Source: an uncultured Cohaesibacter sp.
Lineage (GTDB): Bacteria; Pseudomonadota; Alphaproteobacteria; Rhizobiales; Cohaesibacteraceae
Length of the DNA: 64,000 bases
Reading direction: 5' to 3'
Assembly (NCBI RefSeq): GCF_963666525.1
Contig: NZ_OY762905.1
Coordinates: 2,152,001-2,216,000, forward strand
The position numbers were made by a program, and so were the translations under genes. Positions 1 through 8,516 of the stretch are shown piece after piece; position 1 is the first letter of the stretch; each line of letters opens with the position of its first letter. Below the pieces are notes generated by a model. That model was not told the DNA's origin. It saw only the letters and a list, made by a program, of their open reading frames with translations, and searched no databases.

Positions 1-736
1 TGACGATCAATTGTGCCTTCACGGCAGCCGCATGTTGCTTGATCAGCGCACCCTGATCCCGTCCTTCACTATGGACGACATCCACGCTGACGTTGACATC
101 GTGGCGTACCAGATAGGTGGCCAGATCGGCCCCCGGCTCCTCGCCGCTTTCATCGGCATTGGCAACCGGATCGACCATCAGGACGGTCACGTTGGCGGCA
201 TTTTTCATGAGGCCGATTGCATTGTAGATTGCGCGCGCTGCTTCTTCGCCGGTATTCCAGGCAATCATGATGCTGTCGGGCTTGAGGGTCGGATGACCAT
301 CCTTCGGCACGATCAGGACAGGCCTTGTCGAACGGAACACCGCCCCTTCGATAACCGGCTGCAAGGCAACCCGGTTGATCATGATCGAATTGGACAGCAC
401 GACCAGATCACAGAAGAAGGCACGCAAGGCGACCTCGTCATCAATGTTTGCTTCAAGCAGATACTTGCTCTCCACATTGAAGGACACACCCTGCGCACTC
501 AGGATGTCCCTGGCGCTTGCAACCCGTCTCGCAAGAGCCTCGACTTCACTGTCTCTCTCCTTTGCCCATACAAGAAACGTCGTGTCGGCATATTCACCGA
601 TCGGCGGGTAAGACGAAACACCAATGACGATGAGGGATAGATGGGCGCCGGTTTCTTCACACAAGCCCGCAACCATCTTGATCTCGGAATCCGGAGTGTT
701 GGCCGTGCAAAGACTCAATATCGTTCTGATAGCCAT
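1..736 (-). CDS. Universal stress protein, tandem UspA domains (3' end cut by window)
   Basis: The reverse strand reads from an ATG at 736, preceded by a GGGAGG ribosome site, to the left edge without a stop, giving about 245 residues. The protein opens MAIRTILSLC. It has a second UspA-like half beginning near residue 155 with the typical strand DSIMIAWNTG followed by EAARAI. Tandem UspA proteins of alphaproteobacteria are about 270-290 residues, so only the last few dozen residues are missing. These are cytoplasmic nucleotide-binding or stress-response proteins; the ligand cannot be told. The gene is divergent from the antiporter across a 730 bp gap. Confidence 0.85.
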   Translation of the reverse strand, partial: MAIRTILSLCTANTPDSEIKMVAGLCEETGAHLSLIVIGVSSYPPIGEYADTTFLVWAKERDSEVEALARRVASARDILSAQGVSFNVESKYLLEANIDDEVALRAFFCDLVVLSNSIMINRVALQPVIEGAVFRSTRPVLIVPKDGHPTLKPDSIMIAWNTGEEAARAIYNAIGLMKNAANVTVLMVDPVANADESGEEPGADLATYLVRHDVNVSVDVVHSEGRDQGALIKQHAAAVKAQLIV

Positions 737-1466
737 AATAACCTCCCTTAAGGAACTCATCACGCCCCCATTCTACCAACAATCCGCCCGCGCCGGTATG
801 AGACTAAATTAGTGCATATAAAGCAGTGGGTTGGCTCGGTTTATGGGTCACAAAGCGCGAATGTTCCCGACATTACAATCTGAAGACCCCGAAGACCTGT
901 TGCCCCAGACCTCACGTTAGAGGCACACAGTCTCCCTCGAAGCAAAAGCAGACCCATCAACAGAAATATTGCAGACAGGCACGTGACGATTTCAGAAGTC
1001 TATCTCGCAAGAAAAGCCGCACATATCGATCACTGGAAGAACAGATTCCAAACAACAATCGTAAAAATCCTGTCATTCGAATATGAATTCGCAGTGCATA
1101 ACAATAAATATCCAATGAAAACTGGAACCTCATAACTCATGATCAACAAGGTAAGGATTTTTTAAGAATTTCCTCATGGAATCCAAAAAAGAAACCCGAC
1201 AACCATTGGAGCAGAAAAATTTATTTCGGCCTATATTCGGGCATCACAGATTTTCAGAAAATCAGGCGAGATAAACACTGTCTGGACAAATTTTTTCCAC
1301 ACTCCTGATCAATTATATTTGAATGGCCCACATCAGTACCCGACACGCCGGAAATCCATCTATCATCAAAAACTTCAGAAAGATGAGGCTGACACACGCT
1401 GAACCTTGGGTAATACTGATTTCAAGTCCAAAGTAAGATCAAGAATTCTGTTCGCGAGACCCCAAT
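737..1466. other. 730 bp AT-rich intergenic region
   Basis: This stretch separates the divergent stress protein and antiporter genes and is clearly richer in A/T than its flanks, especially 1080-1400. It must hold the promoters of both genes, but I could not pick a convincing -35/-10 pair or a symmetric regulator site. One open frame of 86 codons (826-1086) has no ribosome site and a composition unlike protein. Confidence 0.6.
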
Positions 1467-1694
1467 ATGGATTATTCCATTCTGATTGCCATTTCTGTCG
1501 GAATCTTCTTCGTGATCGGCGTGAGTGAACCGCTGGCCAACCGCTTGCGGCTGCCCTATTCGGTCATCCTTGCCGCGATGGGCATTGCAATCGGGGTCGG
1601 CGCAGCATTCCTGTGGCAGACGGATCTGACGGATGCGCTCAAGCGTCTTCCTGACGGTCCTGCTGCCGCTTCTGGTGTTTCAGGTGGCACTTAA
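1467..1694 (+). pseudogene. N-terminal fragment of the CPA1 antiporter, out of frame with the rest
   Basis: From ATG 1467 this frame encodes about 58 residues that look like the first two membrane segments of a NhaP/CPA1 antiporter (MDYSILIAISVG, then RLPYSVILAAMGIAIG). It then runs into a non-homologous tail and stops at 1694. The remainder of the antiporter continues in the next frame from 1633. As I recall the family, about a dozen linker residues lie between the LTDAL-like end of helix 2 and the SSVFL-like start of helix 3, and they are absent here. A small out-of-frame deletion around 1630-1640 or an assembly error would explain this. Confidence 0.6.
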
Positions 1695-4083
1695 CATCGA
1701 TATCAGACGCATGCTGGACGACTGGGTTCCAATCCTGATTCTGGCGATCATCGCGGTCGTCGTGGCGATGCTGGCGGTTGGCATTTCCCTCAATTTCTTC
1801 GTCACCGACATTTCCCTTGCGGCCTGCCTGCTGATCGGCGCCATCGTCTCGACCACCGACCCGTCGGCGGTTGTCTCGATTTTCAAGGGCACCTCCTCGC
1901 CGCAACGGCTGGCCCGGATCGTGGAAGGCGAAAGCCTGCTCAACGATGCCGCCGCCATCGCCTTCTTCTCGCTGTTTCTGGCCTTTGTCACGCTCAACGA
2001 AGAAAACCCAGACATTCGGCAAGCCCTACTGGGCTTTCCATGGATCATCGCAGGCGGAGCCGTTGCGGGCGTGCTCATCGGCCGGATCGCCGTCGAGATC
2101 ATCGCCAGAATGCCCACCTATCCGAAGGGCCAGATCTCTGTATCCCTTGCGGTACCGTCTCTGACCTATCTGTTCGCCGAGCAATTGTCTGCCTCGGGCG
2201 TCATCGGTGTTGTTGCAGCTGGCCTGACGATCAACCTGCACATGACATCGCGCTTCACTCCCTCGTTCAATGCGCAATTACGGGATATCTGGGAGCTGCT
2301 GTCCCACTGGGCCGGATCGCTGATCTTTATTCTGGCGGCCATTTTCATTCCGCGGCTGCTGTCCAACTTCATTCCCTTCGATATCGTGCTGATTGCCATA
2401 GTGGTCATTGCGGCTCTTGTCGCCCGCGCGATCATCCTGTTCGGGCTGCTGCCGCTGCTGGCGCTGGCGCGCCTCTCACCAAGGATCGAGCCGCGCTATT
2501 GCTTTGCCATCCTCTGGGGCGGATTGCGCGGAGCGGTCACTCTGGCACTGGCGCTTGCTGTTACCGAAAACCGCTATATTCCCAATGAGGTCAAGCATCA
2601 GGTCGGCATTCTGGCCACCGGCTTCACGCTGTTCACCCTCATCGTGCAGGGTACGACCCTGCGCTGGGCGATCGCGAAACTGGGGCTGGACAAGCTCAAC
2701 TCCCTCGACATTGCCCTCAGCAATCAGGTCATCGCGGTGGCCCTGCAGACCGTGCGCGAACGTGTTGCCGACACCACCCGCAGTCTGGAACTGACACGAG
2801 AGATCGTCCGCGACGAGGCCAAGAAATTTGGCGAACGGCTGGATCTGGCCGTGGATTCGGCGGACAGCCTCGATCAGATCAGCGACCGCGACAGGATCAC
2901 CCTCGGTCTGGTTGCCCTTGCAGCCCACGAACGTGACACCATCCTCGAAGCCTACCGGGAACAGGTGATTTCATCCGATCTGGCCGAACGCCTGCTGCTG
3001 GAAGCGGATTATATCATTGAGGGAACGCATAGTGGCGGACGCACCGGCTACCGTGAGTCCGCCCGCCGGGCCTATCGCGTCGGCCCGAAATTCCGCACCG
3101 CCATGCTGCTACACAACTATCTCGGCATCCGGCGACCTCTGGCCCGGTTGATCGAAACCCGCTTTGAAGTCCTCGTGTCCCTGGAGCTGGTTCTGCCACG
3201 GCTTGATGAATTCATCGATGACCGCATCCGCCGCATCCATGGGCGTCGGGTCGCCGAGCTGCTGCATGAACTGCTGAGCCGCCGGGTGGAGGAAACCCGG
3301 CAGGAGCTGGAGATCCTTCGCCTGCAGTTCCCCGGCTATGCGGAAGGCCTTGAAAGACGCCTGATCCGCCGGACGACACTGCAGCTGGAAAAACGAGAAT
3401 ATGACGCCTTTTCCGACGACGGCCTGATCGGGCTTGAGCTGCAAACCGAGCTCAACACACAGATCGAGGATCGTCGGCAACGCCTCAATGAACGCCCGAC
3501 GCTGGATCTGAAACAGCAGCGCGCCAGCATCATCGACCATTTTCCGACCTTTGCCGACCTGAGCGAAAGGCAACGCAAGACGCTGGCCCGCGGGTTGAGG
3601 ATGATCTACGCCGTACCGGGGCAACGACTGGTCCGACGGGAGCTTTCCGGCAAGGACGTCTGGTTCATCGCCTCGGGCGCAGTCATCGTCTCTGTCAATG
3701 ATCGCAAGGTCCGACTGAGCAGTGGCGAGATGTTTGGTCAGGTGGCAGCCCTTGCGCAGCAGAAACAGGCCGCCAGGGTGTCCGCGGTCGGCTACTGTAC
3801 GCTCTTCTCCATCAGTACGCGCAAGCTGCTGCGACTGATGAAATCCGAGGAGTCGATCAGGCGCGCCGTTCAGCAATGCACGGAGAAAACCGGCATCAGG
3901 CTGAAACCGGACGATTTCGAAATGGATGAGGATGAGCTTGCAAGAAAGGTTCGTACCCTGATGGCTAGCGCCGCGAGCAAGCCGGCCGAGCCCCCCGTCA
4001 GGGAAGCCAGGCCGTTGCCTTTGCCAAATCCCGCCAGGGACCCCGATCCAAAACCTGTCCCGAAACCGGAGGCAGAAGCCTGA
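1633..4083 (+). CDS. Na+(K+)/H+ antiporter, CPA1/NhaP family, with C-terminal cyclic-nucleotide-binding-like domain
   Basis: The frame from ATG 1633 encodes 816 residues. The first 320 or so carry about ten hydrophobic helices with CPA1 signatures, including STTDPSAVVSIF and EGESLLNDAAAIA, which hold the acidic residues of the ion site. A further conserved segment is WGGLRGAVTLALAL. A long hydrophilic cytoplasmic part follows. Around residues 640-760 lies a CAP-like cyclic-nucleotide fold (VPGQRLVRRELSGKDVWFIASG, then SGEMFGQVA). The end is proline-rich. The family exchanges Na+ or K+ for protons at the inner membrane. ATG 1633 has no good ribosome site and lacks helices 1-2, which lie in another frame at 1467-1640, so the gene as read may be disrupted. 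Confidence 0.75.
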   Translation: MRSSVFLTVLLPLLVFQVALNIDIRRMLDDWVPILILAIIAVVVAMLAVGISLNFFVTDISLAACLLIGAIVSTTDPSAVVSIFKGTSSPQRLARIVEGESLLNDAAAIAFFSLFLAFVTLNEENPDIRQALLGFPWIIAGGAVAGVLIGRIAVEIIARMPTYPKGQISVSLAVPSLTYLFAEQLSASGVIGVVAAGLTINLHMTSRFTPSFNAQLRDIWELLSHWAGSLIFILAAIFIPRLLSNFIPFDIVLIAIVVIAALVARAIILFGLLPLLALARLSPRIEPRYCFAILWGGLRGAVTLALALAVTENRYIPNEVKHQVGILATGFTLFTLIVQGTTLRWAIAKLGLDKLNSLDIALSNQVIAVALQTVRERVADTTRSLELTREIVRDEAKKFGERLDLAVDSADSLDQISDRDRITLGLVALAAHERDTILEAYREQVISSDLAERLLLEADYIIEGTHSGGRTGYRESARRAYRVGPKFRTAMLLHNYLGIRRPLARLIETRFEVLVSLELVLPRLDEFIDDRIRRIHGRRVAELLHELLSRRVEETRQELEILRLQFPGYAEGLERRLIRRTTLQLEKREYDAFSDDGLIGLELQTELNTQIEDRRQRLNERPTLDLKQQRASIIDHFPTFADLSERQRKTLARGLRMIYAVPGQRLVRRELSGKDVWFIASGAVIVSVNDRKVRLSSGEMFGQVAALAQQKQAARVSAVGYCTLFSISTRKLLRLMKSEESIRRAVQQCTEKTGIRLKPDDFEMDEDELARKVRTLMASAASKPAEPPVREARPLPLPNPARDPDPKPVPKPEAEA

Positions 4084-4093
4084 TCAGAAACAA

Positions 4094-4128
4094 AAGCCCC
4101 GCCAGGACGACCCTGACGGGGCTTCTTC
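4094..4128 (+). terminator. Rho-independent terminator after the antiporter
   Basis: A 13 bp stem with one mismatch (AAGCCCCGCCAGG paired with CCTGACGGGGCTT, 4094-4106 and 4112-4124) closes a short loop and is followed by a pyrimidine run. It starts 11 bp after the antiporter stop and lies before the convergent amidohydrolase gene. Confidence 0.8.
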
Positions 4129-4162
4129 TTGAACCGGATCCATCAGTGCTGCTGTGAGGGCA

Positions 4163-5125
4163 CTACATCAGGTTCAGGAGGATGCCTTGAGCATTCCGCG
4201 AACAGACCTTTTCCTTGACGGCATCAGGGATGTCCGCACCCTCGATCCATTTGCCGGCCTCGGCTGCCGCCTCAAACGGATAGTCGATGGAATACATCAC
4301 ATTGTCTTCGCCAAAGCCTTCAAGAGCACATCGCAACGGCGTGTCATCAAACACGCCCGATGTAGTGCAGGTGACATTCTTCTTGAGATAGTGGGACGGC
4401 GCATGCGGCAGAGGCGGTTCCGGGTGATAGGAAATCGGCAGGCGGCTGTCGAGACGCCACATCATGAAGGGCAAGGTCTCGCCCATGTGGCCAAGGATCA
4501 GCCGCGCATCCGGATGGCGTTCGAACACGCCGGCCAGAATGAGCCTGAGGGCATGGGTTGCGGTTTCAACCCCCCAGCTCCAGAACGGTCCCCACAGGCC
4601 CGGATGACCCTCGAAGCAGACCGGCTTGCTGACCGGATTGCCCGGATGGATATAGACCGGGGCCTTGAGCGCGGCAGCCCGTTCCCAGAACACCTCGTTT
4701 TCCGGTGCATCAAGATAGACCCCGAGTGTCTGGCCGTTGACCATGGCACCCTGAAACCCCAGATCGGTCACGCAGCGCTCCAGCTCGTCGGCCGCCGCCT
4801 TCGGGTCCTGCATCGCCAGATGGGCAAGACCACCATAGCGGCTCGGGTTCTTGGCCATGATTTCTGCAAGGTCATCGTTGGCCTTCTTGGCAAGCCTTAC
4901 GGCCAGCGCCACATCCGGCTCGATCTGGACGCCGGGCCCGGCAATCGACAGGACGGCAAGATCCAGCCCGCAGGCATCCATGACATCCAGTCGCTGCTGC
5001 CCCACATCGAGCAGTCGGGGAACAGCCATGGCAGCCAGGTCCTTGTTGACATTCTGATAGGTCTCTTCGATGTAACCGGCCAGTTCGGGGGTCAGGAAGT
5101 GCTCTTCCAGAGCAATGCGTTTCAT
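4163..5125 (-). CDS. Amidohydrolase-related TIM-barrel protein, decarboxylase type
   Basis: A 320-residue protein of the amidohydrolase-2 family, which includes gamma-resorcylate and 2,3-dihydroxybenzoate decarboxylases. Visible signatures are RIALEEHF at the N-terminus (metal-site Glu and His), PVYIHPGNP in the middle, LGHMGE near residue 220 and YSIDYPFE near residue 290 with the usual late Asp. ALEEH rather than the hydrolase HxH is the arrangement of the decarboxylating branch. I chose ATG 5125 because GGAG sits 6 bases before it; a TTG four codons upstream overlaps that site. It is followed closely upstream by a co-directional MFS carrier, suggesting uptake and decarboxylation of an aromatic or related acid. 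The substrate is inferred only at family level. Confidence 0.8.
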   Translation of the reverse strand: MKRIALEEHFLTPELAGYIEETYQNVNKDLAAMAVPRLLDVGQQRLDVMDACGLDLAVLSIAGPGVQIEPDVALAVRLAKKANDDLAEIMAKNPSRYGGLAHLAMQDPKAAADELERCVTDLGFQGAMVNGQTLGVYLDAPENEVFWERAAALKAPVYIHPGNPVSKPVCFEGHPGLWGPFWSWGVETATHALRLILAGVFERHPDARLILGHMGETLPFMMWRLDSRLPISYHPEPPLPHAPSHYLKKNVTCTTSGVFDDTPLRCALEGFGEDNVMYSIDYPFEAAAEAGKWIEGADIPDAVKEKVCSRNAQGILLNLM

Positions 5126-5316
5126 TTGTAACTCCAATCATCTTTTATCGCGCCGGAAGACAGGAACAACGTCAGGGAGGCGACAGCCCTCCACCAAGGC
5201 GGGCAGGGACAGCGAAGCGGGATCTTCCGGACAAAGGGGGACTGTTGTCAGCCGATCCTGAAGATCGGCTGACCGCTTTGTGAACGGTGGCTAGTGAGGG
5301 TTGGCTGCTCGGAGCC

Positions 5317-6579
5317 CTATTCGGCGGGCTGCGTAGCAGAGGCCTTGGCGAGAGAACCCGAAGCCGGGTTTTCCTCGGCTGGGAAGCGGTAGGGCTTCAT
5401 GCGCACCATGATCCCGACCGAGATCACAAGACCGCCGATCAGCACCATCATGATTTCAGAATAGCCTCCGAAATGGTCGAACGAGACGCCCATGATCATT
5501 GGACCGAGGCCAGATCCGAGCATGAAGACAAGGAACAGATAACCGTAGATCTCGCCAAACGACCGGTTGCCCAGATAGCGGGTCAACAGGAAGGCAATGA
5601 GGTCAACCTCGGCGCCAAGGCCGATCCCGATCAGGACCGTGCCGACAGCCCCCAGCGTGGCATCATGCGCCTGCATCAGCACGACAAGTCCAGCCAGCGG
5701 TGCCAGAAAGAAGGCCGCAGCAACGTAAGGAGCAAATATCCTGTCGAGCAGATAGCCGGAGACCAGACGACCGCCAATCAGCGCCATGCCGGCCACAGAC
5801 AGGGCCGAGATTGCCACGCCCGGCGGGACGCCACGGTCCGTCAGCATCGGCACCACATGGGCAATGGCACCATTGGCCGCGAGCGCTACGAAGAAGAAGG
5901 AGGCGGCCAACAGCCAGAAATCGCTCGTGCGCAGAGCTTCGGCTGCGGTTAGCCCTTTCTGGACAATCAGCCGGGCCTTGCCCTTTTCACCCGCAGCGAT
6001 CTTGCGGTCCCGGATGAAGAGCAGAACGGCGGGAAAGGCCAGCACGAAGGTCAGAATGCCAAGACCGATGTAGGCTTCACGCCAGCCATACGACTGGATG
6101 AGCGAGAGGGCAAATTTCGGTACGATCGCTGTTCCCAGACCAACGCCGGAAATGGCGATGCCGAGCGCCAGACCGCGCTTCTTGTCGAACCACGTCGCAA
6201 TGGCCTTGGAATAGGGCATCGGCGTCTGTCCGGCTGCAGCCAGCCCCATCAGGGCGTAGAGAGCCACAAACAGAGCAGCTGAACTGGACACAAGGCTGAC
6301 CGAGGCGGTTGCCAGTGCGAATATGGTAATTGCGGGCAGAGCTACCGTGCGAATGCCATACCGATCCATCAGACGGCCTGCGATGGGCGTTGCCAGCCCT
6401 GTAAGCACCAGTCCGGCGTTCAGCGCCAGCGAGATCGTGCCACGATCCCAGCCCATGTCCTGAGAAATCGGCTTCAGAAAGACACCGAACGTGAACTGCA
6501 TGACTGGACCGTTGCCCACGAGCAATCCAATGACCGCGCCGAAGACAACCCACCACGGGTTTTTAAATATTTCCTTCAA
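5317..6579 (-). CDS. MFS transporter, monocarboxylate/oxalate-formate-like
   Basis: About 420 residues with twelve hydrophobic segments. The typical MFS loop motif between helices 2 and 3 is seen as GRLMDRYGIRT, and GRLVSGYLLDR is its counterpart in the second half. A hydrophilic central loop lies near residues 190-215 and a polar tail at the C-terminus. I place the start at TTG 6579, which has GGGAGGAAA about 10 bases upstream; the open frame continues 19 codons further without a ribosome site. The neighbouring amidohydrolase is downstream on the same strand with a 190 bp gap, so this is probably the importer for that enzyme's substrate. Direction and substrate are inferred. Confidence 0.8.
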   Translation of the reverse strand: MKEIFKNPWWVVFGAVIGLLVGNGPVMQFTFGVFLKPISQDMGWDRGTISLALNAGLVLTGLATPIAGRLMDRYGIRTVALPAITIFALATASVSLVSSSAALFVALYALMGLAAAGQTPMPYSKAIATWFDKKRGLALGIAISGVGLGTAIVPKFALSLIQSYGWREAYIGLGILTFVLAFPAVLLFIRDRKIAAGEKGKARLIVQKGLTAAEALRTSDFWLLAASFFFVALAANGAIAHVVPMLTDRGVPPGVAISALSVAGMALIGGRLVSGYLLDRIFAPYVAAAFFLAPLAGLVVLMQAHDATLGAVGTVLIGIGLGAEVDLIAFLLTRYLGNRSFGEIYGYLFLVFMLGSGLGPMIMGVSFDHFGGYSEIMMVLIGGLVISVGIMVRMKPYRFPAEENPASGSLAKASATQPAE

Positions 6580-7104
6580 GGTTGTATTTCCTCCCGCAAA
6601 TAAACACCTGAAGCTGCAGCTTCCTCCCGCAATCAACAGATGTTTGGATCAACACTATATCAAGCGCTAGGCTATTAGTAGGGGAAATACATTGGAAATA
6701 CTTATTTTAACAATTCTCAGTACCAAAACAGCATGACAAATTACATCAATACTTGAATAGTACCGAATTGATACCTTTTAGGCATAACCATCGTTTTTAC
6801 GGATAATTACTTATATATATTCAGATCTAAAATTCACCACAAGGAAAAATTCGGTCGAGAACTGCCTTTGACTAGTATATGGTCGAAGCAATATTGCGGA
6901 GACATCGCCGAAGAGCAGTCTGGGAGGACAGTCAGGCAGATGTCGTTTTGCGCGAGGGGCAAAACACCGGTGGAGCGGCCAACCCGCCTATCCTGCAATA
7001 GGCAGGATACGGCACCCAAGGTCTGCGACAGACCCTGGCTCAGCCACAGGCAGGCATCGCACACCCCTTGGCATGATACGCACTGGCATTTCGGGAGGAT
7101 GAGA
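6580..7104. promoter_or_regulatory. Divergent regulatory region between MFS and LysR genes
   Basis: The 525 bp between the divergent starts is AT-rich on the MFS side (6650-6850). On the LysR side it contains two strong small inverted repeats: TATCCTGC-N5-GCAGGATA at 6989-7009 and GGTCTG-N3-CAGACC at 7020-7034. A LysR protein encoded next to a divergent operon normally binds such a region, but I could not single out a T-N11-A site with confidence. Confidence 0.5.
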
Positions 7105-8085
7105 ATGCACCTGCGCTACATGAAATTCTTCATAGCCGTTGCCGAGACCAAAAGCTTTACGCAGGCGGCCCAAAAAATGAATACGGCCCAGCCATCTCTC
7201 AGTCGTCAGATCAGGAAGCTGGAGGAAATCGTCGGCACACCGCTTGTCATTCGCAACACCCACGAGGTGCGGCTGACCAGCGCCGGAGAGGTCTTCTACG
7301 AGCAATGCCGCAGCATTCTTGATCAGGTGGACCGGGCCATTGCAGCAGCTCTCAACATCGCCAGCGAAAAGACCAACAGTGCCACGATCGGCTTTGTATC
7401 GGGAACCGAAGCGCCATTTCTGATCGACATTTTCTCTGACATCGTCGAGCGCTGCAAGAATCTGCACATCTCCTTCCGCGGCCAGCGTGAACGCCATTTG
7501 CTGGACAGTCTCTACAGCGGCGATCTTGACGCTGCGGTGCTCGCCGGTCCGATCTCCGACCCGGACCTTCTCTCGCAGGTCATCATCAGCCAGCCCCTGC
7601 TTGCCGCCATCCCCTCCGGGCACGCGATGGCCAGACAGGATGTCGTATCCTTCAACCAGTTGCTTGCCCTGCCGTTTGTGGCACCTGATCCGGAATTCGC
7701 CCCCAATTATCACGCAGCCATCCAGACCTTTGCCCGCAAGCAGAAGATCACCTTCCTGCCAACGCGTACGGCATGCGACAGCATATTGATGCGCCTGCAA
7801 CTGGTCGGCAGCGGCGCTGGCTTTGCCCTGATCACGCAGTATCAGACCCGCTTCCTGCCGGCCAATGTGGTGGCCCGCCCGCTGGATCTGGACACAACCT
7901 TTGATCTGGAACTGGCATGGCGCAAGGACAACCAGTCCAAGGCCCTCTGGGAAGTCATCGACAACATCCAGACCAGCCTTCTGAATGAGCCAATGGACAT
8001 GGATATCAGCGAAAACAGGGAGGCGACCCTGCTGGAAGAACTGACAGGCTTTGATCTGCCCCGTCCCGACCGGCTGAGATCCTGA
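7105..8085 (+). CDS. LysR family transcriptional regulator
   Basis: A 326-residue LysR-type regulator. The N-terminal winged helix-turn-helix is clear: LRYMKFFIAVAETKSFTQAA, then AQPSLSRQIRKLEE and RLTSAGEVF. An effector-binding periplasmic-protein-like domain follows from about residue 90. ATG 7105 was chosen because GGGAGG lies 6 bases upstream; the frame stays open a further 79 codons upstream but that part has no protein-like character. It is divergent from the MFS/amidohydrolase pair and is the likely regulator of it. A polar C-terminal tail of about 25 residues is unremarkable. Confidence 0.88.
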   Translation: MHLRYMKFFIAVAETKSFTQAAQKMNTAQPSLSRQIRKLEEIVGTPLVIRNTHEVRLTSAGEVFYEQCRSILDQVDRAIAAALNIASEKTNSATIGFVSGTEAPFLIDIFSDIVERCKNLHISFRGQRERHLLDSLYSGDLDAAVLAGPISDPDLLSQVIISQPLLAAIPSGHAMARQDVVSFNQLLALPFVAPDPEFAPNYHAAIQTFARKQKITFLPTRTACDSILMRLQLVGSGAGFALITQYQTRFLPANVVARPLDLDTTFDLELAWRKDNQSKALWEVIDNIQTSLLNEPMDMDISENREATLLEELTGFDLPRPDRLRS

Positions 8086-8516
8086 ACACACCCAGCTCCG
8101 GCGCAGGCCGGACGCCCAATAGAGCCCCTGACCGAAGCCAATGACGGGCGAAGGCGAACTGTGCCCTTGCCTGACCCTACTCCTGCCGCTCCTAATTTGC
8201 CCCGTTGCAGAGACCGCGCTGACGTTGAAAGCGCGTCATCAGAGACGAGCCATGGCGGTTTCGCGTGCGGGAGAATGCCCCACAAACATGTCTGACCTGG
8301 CACGGCAAAGGCCCCGCAAGGCCTGATCGGCAGCGTCCGGACTCATCAGCCATAAGACTAGAACTGTTACAACCTAGGTTGACATCCGTGTTTTCCCTAG
8401 TTTAAGTCTAGACTGCACAATTCTTTGCACTTGAAATTATTACGTTTCGATATCGACTGCCTGATTTCTTTTAGACGACGAGATTGCTTGACGCATTTGA
8501 GCGAGGTAAGAAAATC
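8086..8516 (+). promoter_or_regulatory. Leader region of the protease pair with candidate sigma70 promoter
   Basis: No gene is supported in this 430 bp stretch. A 61-codon frame at 8141-8326 lacks a ribosome site. A candidate promoter is TTGACA at 8379-8384, 17 bp spacer, TTAAGT at 8402-8407, about 110 bp before the papain gene. The same 60 bp holds four CTAG tetranucleotides (8358, 8374, 8397, 8408), a tetramer that is usually scarce in bacterial DNA. A small hairpin at 8097-8112 lies just after the LysR stop without a T tract. Confidence 0.45.

Noticed and set aside
826..1086. 86-codon frame in the first intergenic region
   Set aside because: No ribosome site, residue composition rich in Arg/Lys/Gln with no protein-like pattern; treated as non-coding.
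4154..5131. 325-codon plus-strand frame opposite the amidohydrolase
   Set aside because: It mirrors the real minus-strand gene, which has clear family motifs; the antisense translation has none.
8141..8326. 61-codon frame between LysR and the papain gene
   Set aside because: No ribosome site, atypical composition, and a candidate promoter for the protease pair follows it.
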